Source: Bacteroidota bacterium (lineage in GTDB: Bacteria; Bacteroidota; Bacteroidia; Chitinophagales; Chitinophagaceae). From it: a stretch of DNA of 64,000 nucleotides. Shown here piece by piece: positions 1 through 8,120 of the stretch. Position 1 is the first letter of the stretch. The number at the start of each line of letters is the position of its first letter. Location of the stretch: positions 372,001-436,000 of the forward strand of contig JAFDXK010000005.1 of NCBI GenBank assembly GCA_018267965.1. The letters run 5' to 3'. The translations under genes were made by a program, and so were the position numbers. The notes under the pieces were generated by a model. It saw only the letters and a program-made list of their open reading frames with translations, was not told the DNA's origin and did no database searches.

Positions 1-54
1 TTAAAACAATTAAGCCATTGAGGTATTGAGCCATAAAGCCATTAATTTAGCTTC

Positions 55-681
55 ATGTACAAAATGCCCGAATTCACAGAAGATAATAAGCAAGCGGTGC
101 TTGACTTTATGTATGAACATCCTTTTGTAGTGCTTACAGGGTGCCACAACAATATACCCGTTGCCACACAAGTACCTGTGCTAATACATGAACACGAAGG
201 CAAAATAGTATTGCGCGGGCACATCATGCGCAAAACTGACCACCAGATAGCTTTTGAAGCTAATCCGCATGTGCTGGTTCTTTTTAACGGGCCGCAATGC
301 TATGTGAGTGCAAGCTGGTATAACGAACGCAACATAGGCAGTACATGGAATTATATGACCGTACATGCACGAGGCATCATGCGATTTATGGATGATGAAG
401 CTACTCTGCAACTCATCAAAGACCTGACACATAAATACGAGGACAGCCAACTGAAGCCCGAACTGGTGGAGTACATGAGCCTGAAGAACTATGTAATGCC
501 AATGGTGAAAGCCATTGTAAGCTTCGAACTGACCCTGGACTGGATATATCCTCTCTTTAAAATAAGTCAGAACCGCAATGCGGAAAGCCATGCCAATATC
601 ATTAAACAACTAAAGCTACGTGGCGACTATAACAGCCTAGAAATAGCGAAAGAAATGGAGAAGAGGGTTCCCCAATCTTAA
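55..681 (+). CDS. PaiB-like FMN-binding pyridoxamine-5'-phosphate-oxidase-fold protein
   Basis: Predicted 208-residue cytoplasmic protein of the PaiB family (FMN-binding split-barrel), whose members were first described as negative regulators of sporulation and protease genes in Bacillus. Seen: the family order of VLIHEHEGKIVLRGHI near residue 42, a GPQCYVSASWY block near 80 and TWNYMTVHARG near 97. The length is usual for the family (about 205-210). The start is the ATG at 55; a TAATTTAG box at 43-50 lies just upstream, so the leader would be very short. The next in-frame ATG is only three codons further. It stands alone, followed by a 386-base intergenic region. The family is known; the substrate or regulatory target here is not. 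Confidence 0.85.
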   Translation: MYKMPEFTEDNKQAVLDFMYEHPFVVLTGCHNNIPVATQVPVLIHEHEGKIVLRGHIMRKTDHQIAFEANPHVLVLFNGPQCYVSASWYNERNIGSTWNYMTVHARGIMRFMDDEATLQLIKDLTHKYEDSQLKPELVEYMSLKNYVMPMVKAIVSFELTLDWIYPLFKISQNRNAESHANIIKQLKLRGDYNSLEIAKEMEKRVPQS

Positions 682-697
682 TACCTACACTGTAATT

Positions 698-737
698 TGT
701 TGCATTATGTTGTCAAATGTTGCAAAATACTGCAACA
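698..737 (+). repeat. 10-base-period TGTTG array A, three copies plus inverted copy
   Basis: TGTTG starts at 698, 708 and 718, exactly 10 bases apart. TGCAACA at 731-737 is the inverse of TGTTGCA at 718-724, giving a 7-base inverted repeat with a 6-base spacer. Confidence 0.8.
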
Positions 738-790
738 CTTTCCCCTTACACATATAACTAATTGATTTTCAATAAAAAAGAAGCAGCTTT

Positions 791-838
791 TGTTGTAAAA
801 TGTTGTGTTTTGTTGCGGAATGTTGCGGATTTTGCAAC
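791..838 (+). repeat. 10-base-period TGTTG array B, four copies plus inverted copy
   Basis: TGTTG starts at 791, 801, 811 and 821, exactly 10 bases apart. The array ends in TTGCAAC (832-838), an inverted copy of the GTTGC core. The organisation is the same as array A. Confidence 0.85.
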
Positions 839-933
839 TCTGTAAACTTGGTGAATACTAAGGGTTTATGTCAAAGAACTCTGTATACAAATTTACAAAA
901 TTCAGTCCTGCCGGCCTAAAAAATACCCTATTA

Positions 934-977
934 GTTATCTGCTTGTTATCTGGGCGTTATTCAGAAGTTATCCAAAG
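934..977 (+). promoter_or_regulatory. Four GTTAT direct repeats at 11-base spacing (possible response-regulator operator)
   Basis: GTTAT occurs at 934, 945, 956 and 967, exactly 11 bases apart. OmpR/PhoB-family winged-helix regulators are known to bind tandem direct repeats with about 11-base spacing, so this would fit two dimers. It lies 36-74 bases upstream of the -7-like TATATTCG at 1008, a suitable place for an activator of the LamG gene. The fourth copy (TTATCCAAA, 968-976) also resembles a DnaA box with one mismatch. Confidence 0.55.
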
Positions 978-1067
978 AGTAAAATACAAGAAAGGGATAG
1001 GCGCAGGTATATATTCGTCCCATAAAATATAAAAAACAACACAACCATTAAAAACAAAAACAAGACA

Positions 1068-2717
1068 ATGAAACACCTCTCAAAACTGGCATATGTATTA
1101 GCAATCATTTGCTGCCTGTCAGTAAACAAATCTAATGCTGCCCCTGGCGCAGTTAACTTAAACGGTGCTAACAGCTTTATTGATATAGGTATCGTATTGC
1201 AAGGCGGACATTCTTACACAAAGGAAGCATGGATTTACGCAAACGGCAATCAATCATACAACATCATAACCGGAGGCGACGACCCATTCTGGTTAAATGG
1301 CGGACATCTTAGGGCTGCCCATCATTGGACTGGCCAATATACAGATGTTCAGGATACTGCAACGTTTCCATTAGGCGTATGGACACACGTAGCTGTAACT
1401 TATGATGCAAGTATCAGCACGATGAAATTGTACAAGAATGGCGTGCTGGTTGCGACTAACACCAACGCAAGTACTTATAACACCAGCTTCGAGCAAGTAG
1501 GTGCTTATAATGATGGTAACGTATTCAGCGGCAATATTGATGAAGTACGTATTTGGGACCGTGCATTATGTGCTCCTGAACTGCAATTGCATATGAATGT
1601 AGAATTGAAAGGTACAGAGCCTGGCTTGCTGGTATATTACAACTTCAATGTGGGCATTCCCGGCTTAAGCAACTTAGGTTTAACTACAATTACAAATCTT
1701 ACCGGTAAAGGTTTTAACGGTACTTTAAAAGGGTTTTCACTTGCAGGTACTGTTGCTAACATCGTTGACGGGAAAACATTTACGGGCACTTACCAGGATT
1801 TCGTATTCCCTACCGCCAGTATTACCAGTGGAACACCGGGTGCATCTACAGTGCTTACTGCTAATAATTCTGTGGCTTACCAGTGGATAAAAGACAGCAT
1901 TGATATCAGTGGTGCTACATCTCAAACTTACACTGCGGCTCCGGGTATTTATAAAGTACGCATTACCGCATCTAACGGTTGTGTAAATACGTCAGCTCCT
2001 TTAACAGTGACAGCGCCTGTTGTAAATACAGTATCAGGCACTATTACTGTATCTCCGAACCCAACAATAGCAGGACAGGATTCATTCACTATATATGATG
2101 GTTATGGTCCGCAAACTGTGAAACTGAGCATTACCGGTTCAGGTGGCACAGCTCCATATACATACAAATGGTCTAACAACTCAACCAGCACTTATATATG
2201 GGTAAGCCCTGATGTAACAACCATATACTCTTGTTTGGTTACAGATGCAAACGGCAATACCAAAACAGTATCTATAACAATAGAAGTAGAGGCTGTTAAA
2301 GACTGTTGGGGACGCTTTTATATGTGTCACTCTCACCGCAATAATAGTTACTGGAGCTATTTCAGCCACTGGTACGGATATTCAAGCTCATGGGATGTTG
2401 ACTATCACTTAGGCCACGGCGACAAACTGGGACGCTGTGGTAACCACAAAAGCACACAAGAACCCATTGACCTGAGCGCTTTTAAATATGCTGCTTATCC
2501 AAACCCAACAAGAGGTGAAATGGAAATAACATTACCGGAAACAGGCCATACTGAAATCATCATTGCTGATGTAACAGGTAAAGTAGTAATGACCAAATCT
2601 TTTGAACCGGTAGACCAAAAATTCCACCTTGATATGAGTAATGTACAAGCAGGTATTTATATGATGAGTGTAGATAACGGTGGTGCAAAATTCCAAACTC
2701 AAATCATCAAACAATAA
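1068..2717 (+). CDS. Secreted LamG-domain protein with T9SS type A sorting domain
   Basis: Predicted cell-surface or secreted protein of 549 residues. In order: a signal peptide (1-24, ending SNA), a LamG/concanavalin-type lectin domain (about 25-215, with DEVRIWDRAL), an Ig/PKD-like domain (about 250-315), a SprB-like repeat (TAPYTYKWSNN, about 360), a Trp/Tyr-rich Cys-His segment (412-458) with HGDKLGRCG, and a T9SS type A domain (about 470-549; YPNPTRGEMEI to GIYMMSVDN). LamG domains usually bind glycans or proteins; the ligand cannot be told. The leader is A-rich, and the phased GTTAT repeats upstream suggest regulated transcription. The 412-458 segment reads as if locally shifted in frame but keeps CH and HxxHGDxxGxC, so I take it as real. 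Confidence 0.88.
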   Translation: MKHLSKLAYVLAIICCLSVNKSNAAPGAVNLNGANSFIDIGIVLQGGHSYTKEAWIYANGNQSYNIITGGDDPFWLNGGHLRAAHHWTGQYTDVQDTATFPLGVWTHVAVTYDASISTMKLYKNGVLVATNTNASTYNTSFEQVGAYNDGNVFSGNIDEVRIWDRALCAPELQLHMNVELKGTEPGLLVYYNFNVGIPGLSNLGLTTITNLTGKGFNGTLKGFSLAGTVANIVDGKTFTGTYQDFVFPTASITSGTPGASTVLTANNSVAYQWIKDSIDISGATSQTYTAAPGIYKVRITASNGCVNTSAPLTVTAPVVNTVSGTITVSPNPTIAGQDSFTIYDGYGPQTVKLSITGSGGTAPYTYKWSNNSTSTYIWVSPDVTTIYSCLVTDANGNTKTVSITIEVEAVKDCWGRFYMCHSHRNNSYWSYFSHWYGYSSSWDVDYHLGHGDKLGRCGNHKSTQEPIDLSAFKYAAYPNPTRGEMEITLPETGHTEIIIADVTGKVVMTKSFEPVDQKFHLDMSNVQAGIYMMSVDNGGAKFQTQIIKQ

Positions 2718-2749
2718 GAGTACTACTATATCACTTTGATAATACTGAT

Positions 2750-2775
2750 AATCGCCCTCTTGATGGAGGGCGATT
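2750..2775. terminator. Bidirectional hairpin terminator
   Basis: Perfect 10-base stem (AATCGCCCTC with GAGGGCGATT) around a 6-base loop. It lies between two convergent genes and can serve both. Confidence 0.75.
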
Positions 2776-2780
2776 GTTGT

Positions 2781-3236
2781 TTAGACTTTTACCAATTCTA
2801 ATTGGGCTTCTATGAGTTCTATAATCCAATTTTCCTCCAGCCGATAAAAGAAATGAAAAATTGGTAATAAACAAATTATAATAGCAAGAGCAAGTAGTGC
2901 CATCTCATAATTATGGTTTGAAAAAACAGAAGCATACTCCACAAACAAAAAAATAAGCCCGATAATAAAGTATTCCGACCTTATTGGCGTAGTTAGTTTC
3001 ACCTTTTGGAGTGTATTGCAAATTGAAAAGACAGTAATATATATATAGGTCTCTGTAAGGTTTGTTCGTCCAAATGGTTGTCCTTTTGGTAATTTTTGAG
3101 GTTTCACTCTATATTGATATGGATCTAAGCGTGTAACAATTACATTTTTAATACCCAATGCTTTTTTTTCAAATTGAGCTGCAGTACCATTGAAATGGTA
3201 CATTTCATTAAGTGTAAGTTTTGTGAACCTGCCCAT
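2781..3236 (-). CDS. Membrane protein of unknown function
   Basis: Predicted 151-residue protein; I do not recognise the family. Seen: a charged N-terminal half of about 85 residues with a basic K/P/Q patch (RVKPQKLPKGQPFGRT), a probable first membrane segment (about 90-110, FIIGLIFLFVEYASVF), a second (about 115-135, MALLALAIIICLLPIFHFF), and a short acidic tail. It lies just downstream of sucD on the same strand but behind a hairpin terminator, so it is probably transcribed separately. It converges with the LamG gene. Confidence 0.6.
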   Translation of the reverse strand: MGRFTKLTLNEMYHFNGTAAQFEKKALGIKNVIVTRLDPYQYRVKPQKLPKGQPFGRTNLTETYIYITVFSICNTLQKVKLTTPIRSEYFIIGLIFLFVEYASVFSNHNYEMALLALAIIICLLPIFHFFYRLEENWIIELIEAQLELVKV

Positions 3237-3259
3237 ACAAGCTGAAATTTACAAACAAA

Positions 3260-3287
3260 AAAGGCTACTCTGTTGAGAGTAACCTTT
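3260..3287 (-). terminator. Terminator of sucD
   Basis: 12-base stem with one mismatch around a GTTG loop. On the minus strand it is followed by a T-rich run (A-rich 3247-3262 on the plus strand). Confidence 0.75.
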
Positions 3288-3310
3288 CAGTGTGTGTTTT
3301 AGTATCGTGA

Positions 3311-4192
3311 TTATGCCATTTCTTTCTTCATAGCTTTTGCCATAGTCTTACCTATATCAGCCGGGCTGGCAACAACATGTATGCCGCACTCAGCCATAAT
3401 CTTCATTTTAGCAGCAGCAGTATCATCTGCACCACCAATGATGGCACCAGCGTGTCCCATACGGCGTCCCGGAGGCGCTGTTTGTCCTGCGATGAAACCA
3501 ACTACAGGTTTACGCATGTTATCTTTCAACCAACGAGCAGCTTCTGCTTCCATACCACCACCAATTTCACCAATCATGATGATACCTTCTGTTTCAGGGT
3601 CGTTCATCAATAATTCTACTGCTTCTTTAGTAGTAGTACCAATGATTGGATCACCACCGATACCAATAGCAGTAGTAACACCGAAACCAGCTTTTACTAC
3701 CTGGTCTGCAGCTTCGTATGTAAGTGTACCAGATTTAGATACGATACCAATATTTCCTTTCTTGAAGATGAAGCCCGGCATGATACCTACTTTAGCTTCA
3801 TCTGCAGTAATAACACCCGGACAGTTAGGGCCTATCAGGCGACAATCTTTACCATTGAGGTAAGCACGAGCTTTAACCATATCCTGTACAGGAATACCTT
3901 CTGTGATACAGATGATAACCTTGATACCGGCATCGGCAGCTTCCATTACAGCATCTGCAGCAAATGCAGGTGGTACAAATATGATAGATACATCAGCACC
4001 TGTTTTGTCTACTGCTTCTTTCACAGTATTGAACACAGGGCGGTCGAGATGTGTAGAACCGCCTTTACCCGGAGTAATACCCCCTACTACATTCGTTCCG
4101 TACTCAATCATTTGAGTAGCATGGAAAGTACCTTCTGTACCTGTAAAACCCTGTACAATTACTTTAGAATTCTTATTAACTAAAACTGACAT
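3311..4192 (-). CDS. sucD: Succinate-CoA ligase alpha subunit
   Basis: Alpha subunit of succinyl-CoA synthetase, which interconverts succinyl-CoA and succinate with NDP phosphorylation in the cytoplasmic TCA cycle. At 293 residues it is the usual length. Seen: the N-terminal CoA-binding fold ([15 protein letters not shown]), GPNCPGVI near 122, and the phosphohistidine motif [13 protein letters not shown] with His247. A -7 element TATTTTTG lies on the minus strand at 4227-4220, about 28 bases before the start. The beta subunit gene (sucC) is not in this window, so the two subunits are encoded apart, which is common in Bacteroidota. Confidence 0.97.
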   Translation of the reverse strand: MSVLVNKNSKVIVQGFTGTEGTFHATQMIEYGTNVVGGITPGKGGSTHLDRPVFNTVKEAVDKTGADVSIIFVPPAFAADAVMEAADAGIKVIICITEGIPVQDMVKARAYLNGKDCRLIGPNCPGVITADEAKVGIMPGFIFKKGNIGIVSKSGTLTYEAADQVVKAGFGVTTAIGIGGDPIIGTTTKEAVELLMNDPETEGIIMIGEIGGGMEAEAARWLKDNMRKPVVGFIAGQTAPPGRRMGHAGAIIGGADDTAAAKMKIMAECGIHVVASPADIGKTMAKAMKKEMA

Positions 4193-4219
4193 TTGGAAGT
4201 AATGTTTTTATAACGCGGG

Positions 4220-4227
4220 CAAAAATA
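4220..4227 (-). promoter_or_regulatory. -7 promoter element of sucD
   Basis: TATTTTTG on the minus strand matches the Bacteroidota -7 consensus TAnnTTTG. No clear -33 TTG was seen. Confidence 0.5.
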
Positions 4228-4387
4228 GTGTTTAATTAGATAAAAGGATAATTAAGCCTTTTACATAGAAAAAAACACAAATACGTATTAATGAAACTAC
4301 CATGACAATATTTTATGCTACAGTACCAACCTTTCAGGCGAAAGCTTCGTCTTATATAGTTGTAATGGGTAATCAATTCTAGATTTC

Positions 4388-4411
4388 GAAGGCCGGTTTC
4401 CACCGGTCTTC
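4388..4411 (+). terminator. CCGG-core hairpin, orphan terminator
   Basis: 10-base stem with one G:T pair and a TTCC loop, followed by a T-rich run. No gene ends immediately upstream on the plus strand. Confidence 0.6.
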
Positions 4412-4457
4412 TTTCATTTCAGACATGTACAAGTAATCCAGCCAAAACTCGTACAAT

Positions 4458-4533
4458 TCTAACATTATAGACAAACCTATCGTCTATCCTATTAAACCAG
4501 TCATCATCTTTCACTTCTAAAATCCATGTTATG
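4458..4533 (+). repeat. Duplicated 5' leader, copy 1
   Basis: About 75 bases running into the start codon. It is closely matched by 6268-6343 in front of the second paralogue (shared TCTATC, ATTAAACCAG and ATCATCTTTCACTT). It probably carries the common promoter and leader. Confidence 0.75.
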
Positions 4534-6198
4534 AAAAAAATCTATGTTTTTTTGGTAGTGTTTATTGCCTTTGTAATGGGTATAAACACTAAATCTTACG
4601 CTTACAATTTTACAGGACATAGTGAATTCGATTCCTGTAAAGGTCAGTCTTATTATTTTACAGTAAATGCTGCCTCAAGTACACTTAGCGTAGTGACCTA
4701 TTTTGGAGATGGCACCAATTCTCCGGGTACCTTATCAGGCACATCAGGATATAGCTTTCACATATATTCATTACCAGGAATTTACACTATTAAACATGTA
4801 TTAAAAGTAAGCAGTGTACCGGTAGATTCCATCATTTTTTCAGATACAGTAATGTGTCAGAATGGTTATATTACTGCATATCTTGACGTAAACAGCAATT
4901 GTGCATGGGACCCATCAGAACCATTCTTAAGTACACCTGTAGATGTTGAAATTGATTCGGCAGGGTTTAAGATTGATACTATGAGTATCACAGGTGGAGG
5001 ATATCGGGCAATGACAGCCGGGAAATCATACTCTATAAAAATACTGAACCTTCCTTCCAGTCTTTCAGTTACATGCCCGTCAGGCGGTGTGCGTACGTTA
5101 ACAGTAGGATCTTCAGGACCAACTATTTACAGTTTTGGGTTGCAATGCGGCAGCAGTTCTTCATTCGACCTTGCAGAAAATGTATCTGTGCGTGCAGGCA
5201 GACATTCTGAGATTGCTGATATTATAGTAACCAATACCCAATGTACTCCAACCACTGCAACGCTGACAGCTAATCTTAGTCCTAAATATGGCACACTCAT
5301 GTATGCCTATCCTACACCTACATCAGTTTCAGGCAACACGATAGTTTGGACATTACCCAACGTATCTGCGTTTGCAAACTATCACATATTTGTTCATTTT
5401 GAAAGATCAGGATCAAGCACCACATGGCTTACTCCAGGTGACACTATTCAAACAAGTTTTTACCTGACGCCAACTGCCGGTGATATGAACACCTCTAACA
5501 ATACAGTTATACGTGTTGATACTGTTAAAAGCTCTTTCGACCCTAATGATAAAACAGTCTATCCGTCTGGAAATATCCTACCTGGTGCACCCCTCGAATA
5601 TTCTATAGAATTTGAAAATGATGGTAATGCTGCAGCTAAGAACATCTTTATATTAGACACTCTTTCTAATAATATTGACATCAACAGTATCAAAACAGTT
5701 GCCAGCTCTGCACCAATAATGAATTCAAGCTTAATACAATCAGGCGGCTATAATATCTTACGTTTTGACATGCCGGGGATTAATCTCCCAGACAGCTCTC
5801 AGCACGGACAATGCACAGGTATGGTAGTGTTTACTGCAAATGCTAAGACGGGTTTACAACAGGGTACAGTTATTACAAACAGAGCAGGTATCTATTTTGA
5901 TGATAACCCTGTTGTGATGACAGGCTCAACCCTTAATACCATAAGCGGCATGGGAGTATCGAAGGTGTCTACTGACGTACTAAATGTTTATCCTAACCCT
6001 GTGCACGACATTCTGAACATTAAAACAAATGGCAACTATCAATCGGTGCAAATCATTAATACACTCGGACAGGTAATGATAGAGAAAAATATAGTTGGTA
6101 AAACATCTATTGATGTAAGCTCATTAAACAATGGCATTTATTACCTGATATTGAAAGGGACAAACGGGACTAGTGCTGCAAAAATAGAAAAACAATAA
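4531..6198 (+). CDS. Secreted tandem-paralogue protein with DUF7619-like and T9SS domains (copy 1)
   Basis: Predicted secreted protein of 555 residues: signal peptide (1-24), a PKD-like region with FGDGTNSPG (about 52-110), a beta-rich middle with LDVNSNCAWDPSEP (about 117-130), a conserved-repeat domain starting SSFDPNDKTVYPSG (about 343) and running through YSIEFENDGNAAAKN and AGIYFDDNPVVMT (about 455), and a T9SS type A domain (about 480-555). The Cys-containing calcium-loop-like DxNxNCxxD motif recurs in the neighbour. It is the first of two tandem paralogues with the same domain order and very similar C-termini and flanks. The role is unknown; the architecture suggests a filamentous or adhesive surface protein. 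Confidence 0.85.
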   Translation: MKKIYVFLVVFIAFVMGINTKSYAYNFTGHSEFDSCKGQSYYFTVNAASSTLSVVTYFGDGTNSPGTLSGTSGYSFHIYSLPGIYTIKHVLKVSSVPVDSIIFSDTVMCQNGYITAYLDVNSNCAWDPSEPFLSTPVDVEIDSAGFKIDTMSITGGGYRAMTAGKSYSIKILNLPSSLSVTCPSGGVRTLTVGSSGPTIYSFGLQCGSSSSFDLAENVSVRAGRHSEIADIIVTNTQCTPTTATLTANLSPKYGTLMYAYPTPTSVSGNTIVWTLPNVSAFANYHIFVHFERSGSSTTWLTPGDTIQTSFYLTPTAGDMNTSNNTVIRVDTVKSSFDPNDKTVYPSGNILPGAPLEYSIEFENDGNAAAKNIFILDTLSNNIDINSIKTVASSAPIMNSSLIQSGGYNILRFDMPGINLPDSSQHGQCTGMVVFTANAKTGLQQGTVITNRAGIYFDDNPVVMTGSTLNTISGMGVSKVSTDVLNVYPNPVHDILNIKTNGNYQSVQIINTLGQVMIEKNIVGKTSIDVSSLNNGIYYLILKGTNGTSAAKIEKQ

Positions 6199-6227
6199 TT
6201 AGTGTATTGTAGTTTAAAATAGATAAT

Positions 6228-6247
6228 GAGCCGGTGTAAGCCGGCTC
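6228..6247 (+). terminator. Terminator after copy 1
   Basis: Perfect 7-base stem GAGCCGG/CCGGCTC, 6-base loop. It is nearly identical to the hairpin at 8061-8084. Confidence 0.75.
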
Positions 6248-6267
6248 TTAGCTATTTCTACACTCAG

Positions 6268-6343
6268 TCTAACATTTAGATGAACCTACGCGTCTATCTT
6301 ATTAAACCAGTTATCATCTTTCACTTTTAAACATCATTTTATG
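6268..6343 (+). repeat. Duplicated 5' leader, copy 2
   Basis: Close match to 4458-4533 up to and including ATGAAAAA. It marks the duplication unit as leader plus gene plus terminator. Confidence 0.75.
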
Positions 6344-8032
6344 AAAAAATCCTACCTTTTTCTCACAGTGTTGCTTGCCCTTACCTTTTTTACGGCAATG
6401 AACAATAAATCCTACGCTGTGAATTTTACCACGCATACTGAAAACGACTCGTGTGGAGGGATAATGAACTTTCAGGTGAACACGAATACATACACCTCAG
6501 GTTTAACCGTAAAAACCTACTTTGGAGACGGTGACTCCATAATTAGTGTAGTTAATAATTACCTCAGTACAGGTAGAGTTTATACCTACCATAATTATGC
6601 TTCCATTGGCACGTACACAGTAATGCACATATTATATTCAGGCAGTACTCCTGTCGACACGATACTATTTTCTGTCAGCGTATCATGCTCTACTGTGTTA
6701 GTTCGTTGTTATAGAGACAATAACTCCAACTGCATATTTGACGCGGGAGATAATTATATGTATGGCTCTATGGAGGTAGAAATAGACTCTGCAGGGGTAA
6801 AAATAGATACCATATCAGGTATAGCACAGGCATATAAGTTACTGACAGCCGGAAAAACATATACTTTCAAACTGATTACCCCACCTCCAGGCACATCGGC
6901 TCTTTGCCCTTCATCTGGCAGTATTACGCAAACTTTAAGTTATTCGCCGACGTGGAATTATATAGACTTTTCGATGCAATGTTCATCCACTAGTGTATTT
7001 GACTTAGGTATAAACTATTGGGCAAGATATAGAGCATCATCAGCTACAACGAATTCTTATGTATATCTATGGGCCAGCAACGCTGCTTGCGGCAATAAGA
7101 ATAGCACCGTTACACTGCATTTTAGTTCTAAATACAATTATGTTACTGCATCGCCAACACCAACAAGTGTAAGCGGCAATACCGTAATATGGAGTGTTAG
7201 CAACTTAAACAATAGCACAGGCGCATGGATGTACGTACAGCTTACTCCCAACACAACAGTTAGCATAGGTGATACAGCTTGTACTGATGTTACCATTACA
7301 CCAATAACAGGCGATGCAAACACTGCTAATAACACGAAATCAAGCTGCGACAGCGTACGTTCTTCTTATGACCCCAATGAAAAAGATGTATTCCCAACAA
7401 CACCTATACCAAGTGGTTCAAAACTTACTTATACGCTGCAATTTGAGAACATGGGCAATGATACTGCTTTCAATGTTCATATATTAGATACTTTGAACTA
7501 CGGGCTCAATCCACACACTTTAAAAGTATTAAGCAGCTCTCACATTGTATCTTCCACGGTATATACAACACCCGGTGGGCAATATGTAGCAAAATTTGAT
7601 TTCCCTAATATCAAACTGGAAGACAAAAATCATCCGACTACTAACAAAGGCTATGTAACATTTGAAATCAACACCAAACAGTCTCTTGCAGGAGGTTTCC
7701 CTATACCTAACCAAGCAGGTATATATTTTGACGGAAACCCTGTTGTAATGACTAATACCACACACAGTTCGATTCAATTAGGTGGTGGTGTTGGCAAAGT
7801 AGAACAAACTACAATCTCTGTATTCCCTAATCCTGTACATGATGTATTGAACATCAAAACAAAAGGAGAATACCAATCTGCACAAATTATTAACACCTTA
7901 GGACAGGTAATGATTGAAAAGAACATTACACAAAATGCCAGCATAGATGTCAGCTCGTTAACTAATGGCATCTATTACTTAGTATTAAAAGGACAAAACG
8001 GAACTAAAGCAGAAAAAATAGAAAAACGATAA
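6341..8032 (+). CDS. Secreted tandem-paralogue protein with DUF7619-like and T9SS domains (copy 2)
   Basis: 563-residue paralogue of the preceding gene with the same order: signal peptide (1-26), FGDGDSI PKD-like block, DNNSNCIFDAGD loop (about 127-139), SSYDPNEKDVFP domain start (about 343), LTYTLQFENMGND, AGIYFDGNPVVMT, and a T9SS type A domain (about 485-563) almost identical to copy 1 (PNPVHDVLNIKT, SAQIINTLGQVMIEKNI, NGIYYLVLKG). The N-terminal and middle parts have diverged far more than the C-terminal domain, as expected if the C-terminal signal is constrained or homogenised by gene conversion. No enzymatic motif seen. Confidence 0.85.
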   Translation: MKKSYLFLTVLLALTFFTAMNNKSYAVNFTTHTENDSCGGIMNFQVNTNTYTSGLTVKTYFGDGDSIISVVNNYLSTGRVYTYHNYASIGTYTVMHILYSGSTPVDTILFSVSVSCSTVLVRCYRDNNSNCIFDAGDNYMYGSMEVEIDSAGVKIDTISGIAQAYKLLTAGKTYTFKLITPPPGTSALCPSSGSITQTLSYSPTWNYIDFSMQCSSTSVFDLGINYWARYRASSATTNSYVYLWASNAACGNKNSTVTLHFSSKYNYVTASPTPTSVSGNTVIWSVSNLNNSTGAWMYVQLTPNTTVSIGDTACTDVTITPITGDANTANNTKSSCDSVRSSYDPNEKDVFPTTPIPSGSKLTYTLQFENMGNDTAFNVHILDTLNYGLNPHTLKVLSSSHIVSSTVYTTPGGQYVAKFDFPNIKLEDKNHPTTNKGYVTFEINTKQSLAGGFPIPNQAGIYFDGNPVVMTNTTHSSIQLGGGVGKVEQTTISVFPNPVHDVLNIKTKGEYQSAQIINTLGQVMIEKNITQNASIDVSSLTNGIYYLVLKGQNGTKAEKIEKR

Positions 8033-8060
8033 TTACTAAATTGTAGTTTAGATTTCGAAT

Positions 8061-8084
8061 AAGAGCCGGTGTATGCCGGCTCTT
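8061..8084 (+). terminator. Terminator after copy 2
   Basis: Perfect 9-base stem AAGAGCCGG/CCGGCTCTT, 6-base loop. Preceded by TAGATTTCGAA, the same run seen before the orphan hairpin at 4388. Confidence 0.8.
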
Positions 8085-8120
8085 ACCCGTTCAATAAATT
8101 ACATCCACAAATCAATGCTT

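Larger units (their letters stand above)
682..1067. promoter_or_regulatory. 386-base intergenic region with two phased repeat arrays
   Basis: No gene is seen here. The stretch holds two clusters of TGTTG repeats with a 10-base period (three copies from 698, four from 791), each followed by an inverted GCAAC copy, and then four GTTAT repeats with an 11-base period (934-971). A weak -7-like TATATTCG lies at 1008-1015, and an A-rich leader runs to the ATG at 1068. The layout suggests a complex promoter for the LamG gene. A replication-type iteron region is an alternative. Confidence 0.6.
4193..4457. other. Intergenic region with relic of a duplicated 3' flank
   Basis: The sucD promoter is at the left end. 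No gene is seen. The right part (TAGATTTCGAA then a CCGG hairpin, 4380-4411) copies the layout found downstream of the second tandem T9SS paralogue (8049-8084), which suggests that another member of the tandem family once stood here. Confidence 0.45.

Noticed and set aside
682-1067. CRISPR array
   Set aside because: The repeats are 5-7 bases with 10- or 11-base periods; there are no 25-40 base repeats, no unique spacers and no cas genes.
682-1067. Confident call of a replication origin
   Set aside because: Only one near-consensus DnaA box, no dnaA/dnaN-type neighbours, and GC skew cannot be computed here. Kept only as an alternative.
1068-2717. Pseudogene by frameshift in the LamG protein
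   Set aside because: The frame stays open to a complete T9SS domain, and the odd segment keeps the conserved CH and HGDxxGxC residues.
3377-4115. Long plus-strand reading frames opposite sucD
   Set aside because: They are shadows of sucD codon usage, with no protein-like motifs, start site or terminator.
8073-8120. Upstream start for the third T9SS protein
   Set aside because: The ATG is inside the preceding terminator hairpin and would put 16 residues before the signal peptide.
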